Assembly (NCBI GenBank): GCA_046350055.1
Contig: JAXMBC010000001.1
Location: 3,720,001-3,784,000, forward strand
DNA: 64,000 bases
Origin: JAEUIE01 sp046350055
Lineage (GTDB): Bacteria > Planctomycetota > Planctomycetia > Gemmatales > HRBIN36
Direction of reading: 5' to 3'
Positions 35,509 to 44,455 of this stretch are shown piece after piece. The notes beneath the pieces are model-generated. The model did not search any database. It was not told where the DNA came from and saw only the letters and a program-made list of their open reading frames with translations. Every line of letters begins with the position of its first letter. The first letter of the stretch is position 1. The position numbers and the translations under genes are program-made.

Positions 35509-35552
35509 GAGAAACATCTTGTCTTGCAGTTAGTGATCGGGAGCCAGGCTCG

Positions 35553-35966
35553 ATGGCGGACGGACCCAAAAAACCAGAAATGCTCGTGGCCATTGGCATC
35601 GTACGCTGGGAAGATCAGTTTCTCGTCGGTGCCCGCCGGGAAGATCAGACCTGGCCCGGACGTGATGAATTCCCCGGCGGTAAAGTCGAATACGGCGAAA
35701 CCATTGACCAGGCAGTCTGGCGTGAAGTCCGCGAAGAGACCGGTATCGATATCCGTCTGATGAGCTGGCGTCGTGAAGTGATTATCCCTGCAGGTCACAA
35801 GAACTTGCGTCTCGTCTTTGTCCTTTGCGAACCGATTGAAGACATCGAGCCGGAAGCACCGTTTCGATGGATCAAGAGGCAGGACCTGCTGAAGCTCGAA
35901 TTTCCCCCTGCCAATATGCCTATCCTGCAGGAACTCATCGACCGCAAAGATGAGGAAGTACAGTAA
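35553..35966 (+). CDS. Nudix hydrolase
   Basis: 137 residues. The Nudix box GX5EX7REUXEEXGU is complete (GGKVEYGE, then REVREETGI, residues about 43-65). The rest is the usual small alpha/beta fold. It should hydrolyse a nucleoside diphosphate linked to another group; the target is unknown. GGGAG lies 9 bases before the ATG. It is divergent from fabI. Confidence 0.9.
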   Translation: MADGPKKPEMLVAIGIVRWEDQFLVGARREDQTWPGRDEFPGGKVEYGETIDQAVWREVREETGIDIRLMSWRREVIIPAGHKNLRLVFVLCEPIEDIEPEAPFRWIKRQDLLKLEFPPANMPILQELIDRKDEEVQ

Positions 35967-36029
35967 AGGACGTTTCACTTGCGTGTGTGAGGCTCGAGGC
36001 ACCGGCCAGTCGCAGCTCCCGAAACTGTA

Positions 36030-36479
36030 TCACGGTGAACCAGCTTCCAGCACTTTCTTCACAGCTGCAAACTTTTCATTGGGTACAGTGATGGTCAGAT
36101 TGTAGTGCACTATCTTCCACACACCACTTTCCAGCCGCAAGACGCCTGACCCACGAGCCGGACCCAGGTTCTGCGTTTTCAGATCTTCATCGAACCAGGC
36201 AAGCTGACCATTCTTCGCCAACATGATATTGCGGCGGCTGGCTGCAAATGTCCACGCCTTGCCCTTGGCGAAGTAGGGATGGGCAAACTTCTGGAAAGCA
36301 GCTTTGTCCCATCGTTCGCTGGCATCGGTACCCAGATAGATGGAATCCTCCGCCATGTGGCCAAAGTAGGCGGCCTCATCTGCCTTGGCTGCAGCAAGAT
36401 GCCAGGCATCCAGCACCTTGGCGATATCAGCCTGTGCATCCATTCGGGGCACCAGCGTCATCAACAGTACGAAGAGCAT
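36030..36479 (-). CDS. Secreted SnoaL/NTF2-like protein (DUF4440 type)
   Basis: 149 residues with a short signal peptide (MLFVLLMTLVPRMDAQ). The NTF2-like cone fold is suggested by VLDAWHLAAAKADEAAYFGHMAEDSIYLGTDASERW and the late GVLRLESGVWKIVHYN. Family members are small-molecule binding or enzyme-like. It starts 7 bases after the WD40 gene stop on the same strand, so it is the last gene of the leftward unit. Confidence 0.82.
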   Translation of the reverse strand: MLFVLLMTLVPRMDAQADIAKVLDAWHLAAAKADEAAYFGHMAEDSIYLGTDASERWDKAAFQKFAHPYFAKGKAWTFAASRRNIMLAKNGQLAWFDEDLKTQNLGPARGSGVLRLESGVWKIVHYNLTITVPNEKFAAVKKVLEAGSP

Positions 36480-36486
36480 AAAGACC

Positions 36487-39300
36487 TCACTTGATTTCCA
36501 ACATTACAGTTCGGGCGGGGTGTTCGGTGGGCTTGCCCTCCCGCTTGGCGAGTACCACGATGGGGTAGACGCCAGGCTTCACCCAGGGTTCTGCTCTCAG
36601 CGTAAAGGTACGAGTCGTTTCGGTGGGCAGCACCAGAATGCCGTTGAGTCCTACATCCGTCACCTGTACGCCGAAGGGTAAGCCACGCACTTCGAGGGGG
36701 ATGCGGCCCTGGAAGTTATTCAGTCGCTGAACCTCAGCAGTAATCTTGGTCTCGCTGCCAGCTTTTAGTTCTACCTTGGATTGTGTCATTCGGGTGACAA
36801 TATCGCCATGATCAGTCATGGTCGCCCCCTGAATAGTAACGGCGGTCTCATACACCTTGATGCCAGCAATGGGAACGGCCCCAATAACCTTGAAGGGTTT
36901 GGCAGTACCCTCGAACTTATTCCTGGCTTCCAGGGCAATGATTCCAGACTCCTCCTCTGAGGCGATCGTCGCCGTGTTTGCTTCCAGACGTGGATCCAGG
37001 TCTTCAATTCTCAGTTCTACAGGGCCTTCGTAACCGTCGTGCCGGGTCACAGTCACAGTAAGTGGTGTGGCAGCGCTTTCCTGCAACTTGGGTGCTTTGG
37101 GATTCACGTCGATGGTGAAAAATGGCTTCGGTGGACGGACTGTCAGCGAGTAAACAAAAGCTTCACCGCCCCGCTGCTCGGCATCAGTGATACGTGCCTG
37201 GTATAGGCCTGTGGCGGGTGGTGTGAAAAGCAGATAGCTGTCTTTGCCAAAACCTGGACCGCCATCGTCATTACGGTAATAGAGCGTAAAGCTCGGGTTG
37301 CCATTCTGCGGTAATGGCTGATACGGAGCATGCAGTTGTACCTGGTACACGGTGCCCCCCAGCGGTTGGGCCCGCGGCGTGGTGCCGAGGTAACCACGTC
37401 GTTTGCCGCTGAGTGTCCAGAACTTGCAGTCCTCATCGGGGCCTTTGGGAAGATCACGCATACGAAGGAGTTCCGTACCGGTGTAGAAGTAGTCCTTCAG
37501 TGAGAAGCTGGACCAGTTCTCCAGTCGAAGGCCAGGATCACTGGCATCACGATCACGAAGAGTGATAAAGGTCTTGGCAATGGCGGAGAGCCGAGCCCGT
37601 TCGACGGGTTGGCCAGCTTCATCAAGGATTTCCAGCACCGAATCGAGCGGGCTGCCGAGACGATCTGCATGAACTTCTACGACGAGGGGCTGGTTAGCCT
37701 CGGCGTGGAATTTCCACGTATCGCTGGTATGGGGCTGGCGTAGGATGCCTTGCCCTGCGCTCGGGACAGACAATGGCTTGTCATTGTTCAGAACAACAGG
37801 TACAGAACTGACACGTACTTTGGGAAGGTTGACAGGTTGAGGAACTACAAGAAGTGACTGTTCCATCACATATGAGTCTTCACCCGTTTTGGGTGCAGGT
37901 CTGAATGAGGCACTACGAAGACCTTGTAGATTCACACCGCGAATATCGAGTGTGGCGTCCAATCCCGACTGCACTTGCAGAGGGAAATACCTGGTGACGA
38001 TCGGGATAGGTCCGAGTTTCAGGCGGTAACTGTATTCCGGACCGCCCCGGTATTCCTGATCGCGGATGCTGAGAATAACTTCACAGGTTTTTTCAGCTGC
38101 ATGGTAACCCAGCAAACCATTGCGACTGGTAGCGAGCAGTGTACCAGTGGTGGTTGTGAGATCGATGTGGGGATCAAGTTTGGAGCCCGCCGGACGGATG
38201 AACTGCACCCCCAATTCTTCATCCGACTTTAGCGTTAGGCGATAGTAGTGGTTGTGTCCCGCAGTTTTCAGTGTGCTGACGAGAGTAACGGGATGGGGGA
38301 CAAGTGCTGCAGCTTGTCTGATCCCGGCGGGGCTGTCGTGTTTCAATAGAGGGAAACTTTCTGGTAGCGGCTTGCGCTGCAACTTGCCAGATGACAACTC
38401 GAATATTTGCAATGAGCCATCGTAGCTGCCGACAGCCAGCAGTTTCTTTGCGGGGATCACCACGAAGCACGTAGCAGGGCTGCCATCCAGCTTGATTGCC
38501 TGTTTCTCTTTGAGCGATGTAGTGTCCCATACTTTGAAGCTTGACTCTTCACCGAGCGAGTAAATGGTGTCACCGATCCATTGAAGCTGGATGATGCCTT
38601 TCTCATGGGCGAAAGCAGATTTGAGGAGTTGCCCATTCTGGCCTTCTATACTCCACAGGCGAATGCTCTTGTCGACCCCGGCGGCCGCGAGTTGTTTGCC
38701 ATCGTTCTTCCAGGCCAGCGTATACAGCCAGTCGGTGGCGTCGCTGAGGGTCAGTAGTCGCTTGCCCGTCCTGGAATCCCATAGTTTCACGGTGCGGTCT
38801 GCCGAGACACTGGCTAACTGTGTGCCATCGGGTTTCCATGCCAGGCCATACACTGCATCGGAATGATCCTTGAGCCGATGTAGTTCCTTGCCTGTGCCTG
38901 TATCTATTAACGCAATGGTGCGATCGTAGCTGGAAGTTGCCAGCGTTTTGCCATCGGGCGAGTAGGCTACAGCATGAATGAGGTCATTATGCAGCTTGAT
39001 CGATTGCTGAAGCTTGAGATCGGGCACGCTGTAGAGGTCCACAATGCCCCGCTGGCTCGGCGCACCACTGGCCAGTGCCAGTTGTTTCCCGTCCGCACGG
39101 AAAGTGACGGCAGTAGCCTTGGGTTGTATCACTTTGGCGAGTTCAACAATCTCGCCCGTAGAACGCAGAAGCGTCAATTGCTGGGCAGTAGCAGCAGCCA
39201 GATACTGGCCATCCCCACTGGCGCTAAGGCACGTCAGGGGAACAGGCGGGGCAGCGCTCGCCGCGCTGCCCAACAATAAAGTTAAACAAAGAGTTAGCAT
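36487..39300 (-). CDS. Secreted WD40-repeat protein with C-terminal beta domains
   Basis: 937 residues. A signal peptide (MLTLCLTLLLGSAASA) is followed by about seven WD40 repeats (for example AVAYSPDGKTLATSSYDRTI, GLAWKPDGTQLASVSADRTV, TLAWKNDGKQLAAAGVDKSI) making a propeller to about residue 310. The rest holds PPC-type (pre-peptidase) beta domains with DSYLLFTPPATGLYQARITD and Ig-like segments. WD40 plus PPC proteins paired with DUF1549/DUF1553 proteins are common in planctomycetes; the function is unknown. The start overlaps the small-peptide gene end by position (2 bases between). It belongs to the four-gene leftward unit. Confidence 0.87.
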   Translation of the reverse strand: MLTLCLTLLLGSAASAAPPVPLTCLSASGDGQYLAAATAQQLTLLRSTGEIVELAKVIQPKATAVTFRADGKQLALASGAPSQRGIVDLYSVPDLKLQQSIKLHNDLIHAVAYSPDGKTLATSSYDRTIALIDTGTGKELHRLKDHSDAVYGLAWKPDGTQLASVSADRTVKLWDSRTGKRLLTLSDATDWLYTLAWKNDGKQLAAAGVDKSIRLWSIEGQNGQLLKSAFAHEKGIIQLQWIGDTIYSLGEESSFKVWDTTSLKEKQAIKLDGSPATCFVVIPAKKLLAVGSYDGSLQIFELSSGKLQRKPLPESFPLLKHDSPAGIRQAAALVPHPVTLVSTLKTAGHNHYYRLTLKSDEELGVQFIRPAGSKLDPHIDLTTTTGTLLATSRNGLLGYHAAEKTCEVILSIRDQEYRGGPEYSYRLKLGPIPIVTRYFPLQVQSGLDATLDIRGVNLQGLRSASFRPAPKTGEDSYVMEQSLLVVPQPVNLPKVRVSSVPVVLNNDKPLSVPSAGQGILRQPHTSDTWKFHAEANQPLVVEVHADRLGSPLDSVLEILDEAGQPVERARLSAIAKTFITLRDRDASDPGLRLENWSSFSLKDYFYTGTELLRMRDLPKGPDEDCKFWTLSGKRRGYLGTTPRAQPLGGTVYQVQLHAPYQPLPQNGNPSFTLYYRNDDGGPGFGKDSYLLFTPPATGLYQARITDAEQRGGEAFVYSLTVRPPKPFFTIDVNPKAPKLQESAATPLTVTVTRHDGYEGPVELRIEDLDPRLEANTATIASEEESGIIALEARNKFEGTAKPFKVIGAVPIAGIKVYETAVTIQGATMTDHGDIVTRMTQSKVELKAGSETKITAEVQRLNNFQGRIPLEVRGLPFGVQVTDVGLNGILVLPTETTRTFTLRAEPWVKPGVYPIVVLAKREGKPTEHPARTVMLEIK

Positions 39301-39302
39301 AG

Positions 39303-39455
39303 TTACATGAGATGAGCGATAAGCAGTACCACACCGGCTATGATTGCCAGGAAGCCCATGATCTTGTCGCGATTTTGGAATTTGATGTCAAATGCCTGCA
39401 AGGCACCCATCAGGATTAACCAGACACTCAGACAAATCCAAGCAACTGTGAGCAT
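39303..39455 (-). CDS. 50-residue membrane peptide
   Basis: Reads MLTVAWICLSVWLILMGALQ, then AFDIKFQNRDKIMGFLAI and a second hydrophobic run ending LLIAHLM: two membrane helices with a basic hinge. An AGGAG ribosome-binding site lies about 9 bases before the ATG. It sits exactly between the DUF1549 and WD40 genes, with a 2-base gap to the latter, which argues that it is real and cotranscribed. The family is not recognised. Confidence 0.7.
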   Translation of the reverse strand: MLTVAWICLSVWLILMGALQAFDIKFQNRDKIMGFLAIIAGVVLLIAHLM

Positions 39456-39516
39456 CGTACTCTTCTCCTAAAAGGTACCTCATGCTGCGTCAAGCTTTGG
39501 CTGCTGTCAATGCGAA

Positions 39517-41976
39517 TTAGTGATTGAACAGGAACTCTTTGCTGCTCAGTACAGCCCAGCACAGGTCTTCCAATGCCTCACGACGAGTTGCTGGGTGTTT
39601 CCCCGCAGATGCCAATGCAGTCTGCACATTTGCCAGTTCCCTGGCTGTTGGTGGCCGACTGAGTGCGAGGGCATACAGTTCCCTGGCAATTTGTTCATCA
39701 CTGGTGTTGCTGGTCACCCAGCTGGTCAATCGACTTTCTTTTGCCCTGAGCTTGTCATTCAGAGTTTGACCATTGTTCACATGCAAGGCCTGCCCTACGG
39801 TGGCATCCGCTTCCCGTTCACAGGCACAGACCTGTTCCCGCTCCGGTCTACCGAAGGATGCGAGAAAGCGGGAGACGACACGGGAATCGGGCAGTTGCTG
39901 TGCACGCGTACCCAGCGGATAGTCTTTGGTTGCAGTGATTGCATCACGTCCGCCCGATTCCACTTCATTGAATGGCGTAGGTACATCGAGCACCTGGCTG
40001 TAGGCATCCAGAATCACCTCCGCCTTCAGACGGCGGACGAGGTAGTGAGAGTAAAAACGATCGTCGCTTTCGTTGCCGGGCACTGTCCGAGAAGAACGTT
40101 GATAGGTGCCACTGTTCAGGATGAGCCGCATCAGTCGCCGCAGGTCATAGCCATGGGTGATGAAGTCCTTCTCGAGTGCTTCCAGCAGGGCAGGGTTGGT
40201 CGGAGGATTGGTCTGACGGATGTCGTCCTCACTCTCCACCAGTCCGCGTCCCATGAAATTACGCCACACCCGGTTGACCACGGCCCGGGCAAAAAACGGA
40301 TTCTCCGCTGCTGTCAGCCAGCGGACAAAGTGCTCGCGGCGATCTGCGGAGGAACTCAGCGGGAGTGCTGGCCCATCCAGTGGAGCAGGGGGCATCGGTT
40401 TTTCCCTTCGTAAATGCAGCACTTCTCCTTCCAGGAGAGGTTGCACCAGCACTTCATTTGCCCTGCTGCCTGACTTCATACCCACTCTGCCAAACAGGTT
40501 AGCCATGGACCAGTATTGATCCTGAGTCCACTTCTCCAGTGGATGATTGTGGCAGCGGGCACAGGCTATGGAAGTGCCCAGAAACGTGAGAGCTGTCGTC
40601 TCCGTCAGGTCCGAGATGTCCTTGTGCATCACGAAGTAGTTGCTTGCCCCGTTTTCCAGGTTGGAACCGCGGCTAGTCAGCACTTGCCTGGCCAGCTCGT
40701 TCCAGGGCAGGTTGTCAGCTACTGCACGGCGAAGGAATTGATGGAATGCCCACACGTTGCTGACAGGCAGTTTTTTCGATGAGATCAGAAACAAATCAGC
40801 CCAGCGGTTTGTCCAGTAGTCCACAAACTCAGGCCGCTGGAGCAGTTGATCAATGAGCCTGGTCCGCTTGTCAGCACCAGTGTCCCTTGCGAATCTCTCC
40901 ACCTCGGCAGGGGTAGGCAGCGTGCCGATGGTATCGAGGAAGACCCGACGAAGAAACTCCTCATCGGTACAGGCAGGTGAAGCCATCAGTCGCAATTCAA
41001 ACAGCCGATTCAGGACATGCTCATCAATAAAGTTGTTAGACGTGAAATGACTTTGGGGACCCAGATGATTCTTGTAGGGGGACACCAGCGTCATAGTGCC
41101 CACCTGGTTAGAATAAAGCACTGTCACCGCAGCGGCTCCGGTACCACTGACTGTGATTAGCCCTGCATCGCTTACCTTCAGAACCGCATCCTCGCTTGAA
41201 CCGAACTTTGCCCGGCGGGTAACGTCTACTGTCCTGCCGTCGCTGTAGACTGCCTGCACGATCACAGGCAGGGATTGCGATTCATTCATTCGTGCGGAGG
41301 GTGGAAACACCAGAAGCTGTCGGAGGTGTGGCTCATTCACCTGTACTCCGGGTGCCCCCGCCGCGATCCAACGCGTGAGCAGAGCATGTTCCGGGCTTTC
41401 CGCTTCCAGTCTGCTGCCTCCGCCATGCTTGACCATGTTCAATGGTTTGGTCAGGAACAGGCTTTGTTCCGGTTTGGCGAAGTCGATACGCCGTTGCAGG
41501 TTCTGTCGAGTGAGTACGAAGTGATCTGCATCCGGATCGAAGCCACGCAACGAGAGCTTGAAGCCACCCTTACCCGCCATCGCCCCGTGGCATGAACCCG
41601 TATTGCAACCCAGCTTGGTAAGGATCGGCAGCACATCCAGCTGAAAGCTCGGCGTCACCATCTGTTCCGCAGCCACAACCCTCACTATGACTTCGCTCTG
41701 CTGCTTCTTCCCCGACTTGTCGATGAGTTGAATGCGTGCCTCGCCATTGGCTCTGGCAGTAATGACACCGTCTTCAATGCTCACTACCTTCAGGTTGGAA
41801 CTCTGAAGCTGATATTTGCCTGATACCTCAGCTACTGCCTTGCCAGCCAGTTCCTCAACGACAATAACCCGCTGGGTTGCCACCAATCCATGCAATTGCG
41901 CGTTCGGCGGATAGAGCTTTACTTCGCTTGCATGAGCGATCACCGGAAAGAAAACCAGTATCAGGAAGCATCGCAT
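39517..41976 (-). CDS. DUF1549/DUF1553 protein with planctomycete cytochrome-type motif
   Basis: 819 residues from the Met at 41976, which begins the signal peptide (MRCFLILVFFPVIAHASE). An Ig-like/BIG2 segment comes first, then GCNTGSCHGAMAGKGGFKLSLRGFDP (PSCyt-type, Cys and Cys-His pair). A second Ig-like part is followed by the DUF1549 region with CARCHNHPLEKWTQDQYW and the DUF1553 region near the end (NRVWRNFMGRGLVES, then SFGRPER). These proteins are numerous and characteristic of planctomycetes; a role in polysaccharide or redox handling at the cell surface is only inferred. It begins the leftward four-gene unit and is divergent from proC. Confidence 0.92.
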   Translation of the reverse strand: MRCFLILVFFPVIAHASEVKLYPPNAQLHGLVATQRVIVVEELAGKAVAEVSGKYQLQSSNLKVVSIEDGVITARANGEARIQLIDKSGKKQQSEVIVRVVAAEQMVTPSFQLDVLPILTKLGCNTGSCHGAMAGKGGFKLSLRGFDPDADHFVLTRQNLQRRIDFAKPEQSLFLTKPLNMVKHGGGSRLEAESPEHALLTRWIAAGAPGVQVNEPHLRQLLVFPPSARMNESQSLPVIVQAVYSDGRTVDVTRRAKFGSSEDAVLKVSDAGLITVSGTGAAAVTVLYSNQVGTMTLVSPYKNHLGPQSHFTSNNFIDEHVLNRLFELRLMASPACTDEEFLRRVFLDTIGTLPTPAEVERFARDTGADKRTRLIDQLLQRPEFVDYWTNRWADLFLISSKKLPVSNVWAFHQFLRRAVADNLPWNELARQVLTSRGSNLENGASNYFVMHKDISDLTETTALTFLGTSIACARCHNHPLEKWTQDQYWSMANLFGRVGMKSGSRANEVLVQPLLEGEVLHLRREKPMPPAPLDGPALPLSSSADRREHFVRWLTAAENPFFARAVVNRVWRNFMGRGLVESEDDIRQTNPPTNPALLEALEKDFITHGYDLRRLMRLILNSGTYQRSSRTVPGNESDDRFYSHYLVRRLKAEVILDAYSQVLDVPTPFNEVESGGRDAITATKDYPLGTRAQQLPDSRVVSRFLASFGRPEREQVCACEREADATVGQALHVNNGQTLNDKLRAKESRLTSWVTSNTSDEQIARELYALALSRPPTARELANVQTALASAGKHPATRREALEDLCWAVLSSKEFLFNH

Positions 41977-42221
41977 GAGCAATTGTCCGCTGCATGGGTA
42001 GCTCGCAGCACGAGCAAGGGTGGGTTTGCAGTCACAGAAAGATCGAGCAAGGTCACCCTCGCTTCTACGGCGGGCCGTCAGATACACTCTCACTGTGGGT
42101 TTGCAGTTATGACTATTCTGCCACGATCTGCTTCATCTTGAAAGAGTTTTCACCTTTGAATCTGGAAATGTGCCTCCCCAGTTAGCACACTATACCTTCG
42201 TACTTCACTGCGAGAAACATC

Positions 42222-43043
42222 ATGGCAGAGACAGCATTTCCCCGTTTGGGTTTCATTGGCGCCGGCCGCATGGCCACAGCGATGATCCAGGCGCTGATCC
42301 GTTCCAAGATGACCACCTCTGATCGCATAGTCGCCAGCGACGTTATTGAAGAAGCTCGCGATGTGCTTACCGACATCAGCGAAGTTAAGGTCTTTGCTGA
42401 GAACAAGCCCGTCATTGAAAAAAGCGATGTCATCTTCCTGGCTGTCAAACCCCAGGTGATGGCAGAAGTATTGCTCGAACTCAAGCCCCTGCTCACTGCC
42501 AAGCATCTCGTTGTCTCCGTAGCTGCAGGCGTTACACTGACTCAACTTTCTGCCATGCTTGGCAACAAGGCCCGCCTTGTCCGAGTGATGCCAAACACGC
42601 CGATCCTCGTCGGCGCCGGTGCTTCCGGTTTCTGCCTGGGACCCAAGACATCGTTTGAAGATGCGGAATTGGTGCAGAACATTCTTGGCACTCTCGGCAA
42701 GGCTGTCGAAGTGCCCGAGCGTCTGATGGATGCAGTCACCGGTCTCTCTGCCAGTGGCCCTGCCTATGTCGCTGTGATGATCGAAGCCTTAGCCGATGGT
42801 GGCGTGCGTGCTGGACTCTCCCGCGAAATAGCACATCAGCTTGCCACTCAGACTGTCTATGGCACCGCCAAGATGCTTCTTGAAACCGGTATCCACCCTG
42901 CCATGCTCAAGGACATGGTTGCCAGCCCCGGTGGCACCACGATTGCCGGTCTGCATGCCATGGAAATGGGAGGCGTTCGTTGCAGCCTGATGGACGCCGT
43001 CATGGCTGCGGCCAGCAGAGCCGGCGAACTAGGAAAGCACTAG
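42222..43043 (+). CDS. proC: Pyrroline-5-carboxylate reductase ProC
   Basis: 273 residues. The last step of proline synthesis, NAD(P)H-dependent. The Rossmann start LGFIGAGRMA, the middle FLAVKPQVM and MPNTPILVGAG, and the C-terminal signature (GLSASGPAYVAVMIEALADGG, then ASPGGTTIAGL) are all present. The start is ATG. It is the first gene of a rightward group after the divergent DUF1549 unit. Confidence 0.96.
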   Translation: MAETAFPRLGFIGAGRMATAMIQALIRSKMTTSDRIVASDVIEEARDVLTDISEVKVFAENKPVIEKSDVIFLAVKPQVMAEVLLELKPLLTAKHLVVSVAAGVTLTQLSAMLGNKARLVRVMPNTPILVGAGASGFCLGPKTSFEDAELVQNILGTLGKAVEVPERLMDAVTGLSASGPAYVAVMIEALADGGVRAGLSREIAHQLATQTVYGTAKMLLETGIHPAMLKDMVASPGGTTIAGLHAMEMGGVRCSLMDAVMAAASRAGELGKH

Positions 43044-43091
43044 TCGGACGGCGTGGCTCTTTCTGCGGTACTCTGGCGATTGGACTGAACG

Positions 43092-43868
43092 ATGCTCCCG
43101 CTACTGTTCCTCCTTCTCCAATCCAACCCTGTCACGCCACTTGCGCATACGCACGCTCATAACGATTATCTCCATACCCGTCCGCTCCTGGATGCCCTCA
43201 GCCATGGCTTCACTTCCGTGGAAGCGGACATCTTTCTCAGCGAAGGCCAACTTCTCGTCGCCCACACCAGGGCGGAGATGAGGCCTGATCGCACCTTGCA
43301 AAAGCTTTACCTCGATCCGCTCCGTGAACGGATTAAGCAACAGAACGGACGGGTCTACACCGGTTCATCGCTGAAATTCTATCTGTTCATCGATATCAAG
43401 ACCGATGCTGCCAGCACGTGGCCTGTGCTGCGTGAAGTGCTTGCACAGTATGCCGACATCCTTACCGAAGTTCGCGATGGTCAGGTCATCGAAAGGGCAG
43501 TCACCGTAGTTCTTTCCGGTTCGCGACCCAGCCTCAAGGAACTCGCAGTCCAGTCACCTCGGTTTGCCGGCTACGATGGCAGGCTCAGCGATCTGGAAAG
43601 TGATGCTCCTGCTCATCTCCTTCCGATTATCAGTGATAACTGGATGAGCACCTTCCGATGGGGTGGGAGCATTCCCTTCAGTGAGAAAGACAGTAACAGG
43701 CTCAAGGAGATCGTAGCCAAAGCCCATGCATGTGGCCGGTTGGTCCGGTTCTGGGCTACTCCGGAAAAGGAACTGGTCTGGAAAACACTCCTGGATCATC
43801 AAGTCGATCTCCTCAATACTGACAAGCTGGGTGAACTGAGCGCTATGCTGCGTCGAACAATGAAGTAA
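43092..43868 (+). CDS. PLC-like phosphodiesterase (AIM6-type)
   Basis: 258 residues. A hydrophobic start (MLPLLFLLLQSNPV) is a signal peptide or anchor. Then HAHNDYLHTRPLLDALSHGF, SVEADIFLSEGQLLVAHT and YLFIDIKTDA show the TIM-barrel layout of PI-PLC/GDPD enzymes, with the AHNDY and VEAD motifs of the AIM6-like group. Possible catalytic His and acidic metal ligands are in HNDY, EAD and DIKTD. It probably acts on phosphodiesters outside the cytoplasm; substrate unknown. 48 bases after proC. Confidence 0.82.
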   Translation: MLPLLFLLLQSNPVTPLAHTHAHNDYLHTRPLLDALSHGFTSVEADIFLSEGQLLVAHTRAEMRPDRTLQKLYLDPLRERIKQQNGRVYTGSSLKFYLFIDIKTDAASTWPVLREVLAQYADILTEVRDGQVIERAVTVVLSGSRPSLKELAVQSPRFAGYDGRLSDLESDAPAHLLPIISDNWMSTFRWGGSIPFSEKDSNRLKEIVAKAHACGRLVRFWATPEKELVWKTLLDHQVDLLNTDKLGELSAMLRRTMK

Positions 43869-43886
43869 CGAGTTGTGAGAAGCAAG

Positions 43887-44357
43887 ATGAGCGATCAGTT
43901 ATCCGCAGCGCAGCCAACACCCCCGCCTGTTCCAGCCCCCAAGCCGCCATCTAAAGCGATGGATCACGTGGTACCGACGAAGAATCAGCCGGCGTTACTG
44001 GGCTACTATTACGCCATTTTCGGGTTGCTCCCGATCATTGGACTGTTTCTGGCACCAGCCGCCATCGCTTATGGCTTAATCGGCCTGGATCGAGGCAATC
44101 GCCTTCCCCGCTTCATTGGCTATGGGCATGCCCTTTTTGCCACCGTGGCAGGTATTTTGGGTGCGATCATCAGCTACGGGCTGGTGGTGTCACTGGGGGT
44201 TTTCCTCCTGTTGAGCTACATGGGCAGCAAGTGGCCTTTCCCGCCAGAAAGGGAACCCTACGAAGAACCTCTTGAACAATTGTTACAACGGGTCGAGAAA
44301 CTTGAGAAACAAAGAGGTGCACAACTCCCCGCTGTTGTTGATCGAGACATACAATAG
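43887..44357 (+). CDS. Small membrane protein (DUF4190-like)
   Basis: 156 residues from the Met at 43887. A Pro-rich cytoplasmic N-terminus (PTPPPVPAPKPPSK) leads to three hydrophobic segments (YYYAIFGLLPIIGLFLAPAA, AIAYGLIGLDRG, then HALFATVAGILGAIISYGLVV) and a charged C-terminal coil (LEQLLQRVEKLEKQ). The LG-rich double-helix pattern resembles DUF4190. The function is unknown. It lies between the phosphodiesterase and the pseudokinase genes. Confidence 0.7.
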   Translation: MSDQLSAAQPTPPPVPAPKPPSKAMDHVVPTKNQPALLGYYYAIFGLLPIIGLFLAPAAIAYGLIGLDRGNRLPRFIGYGHALFATVAGILGAIISYGLVVSLGVFLLLSYMGSKWPFPPEREPYEEPLEQLLQRVEKLEKQRGAQLPAVVDRDIQ

Positions 44358-44455
44358 TAGTTGGCCTTCAACTTTGCAGTAACAGGAAGGCGTAGTTTCG
44401 GATGCCTGGCGATCCGAATGACGGCAGGCAATATGAGTCCGGTGAGAGAATACGT

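Noticed and set aside
42015..42110. Short direct repeat GTGGGTTTGCAGT near the DUF1549 start
   Set aside because: Two copies about 85 bases apart, too short and without structure; may be chance.
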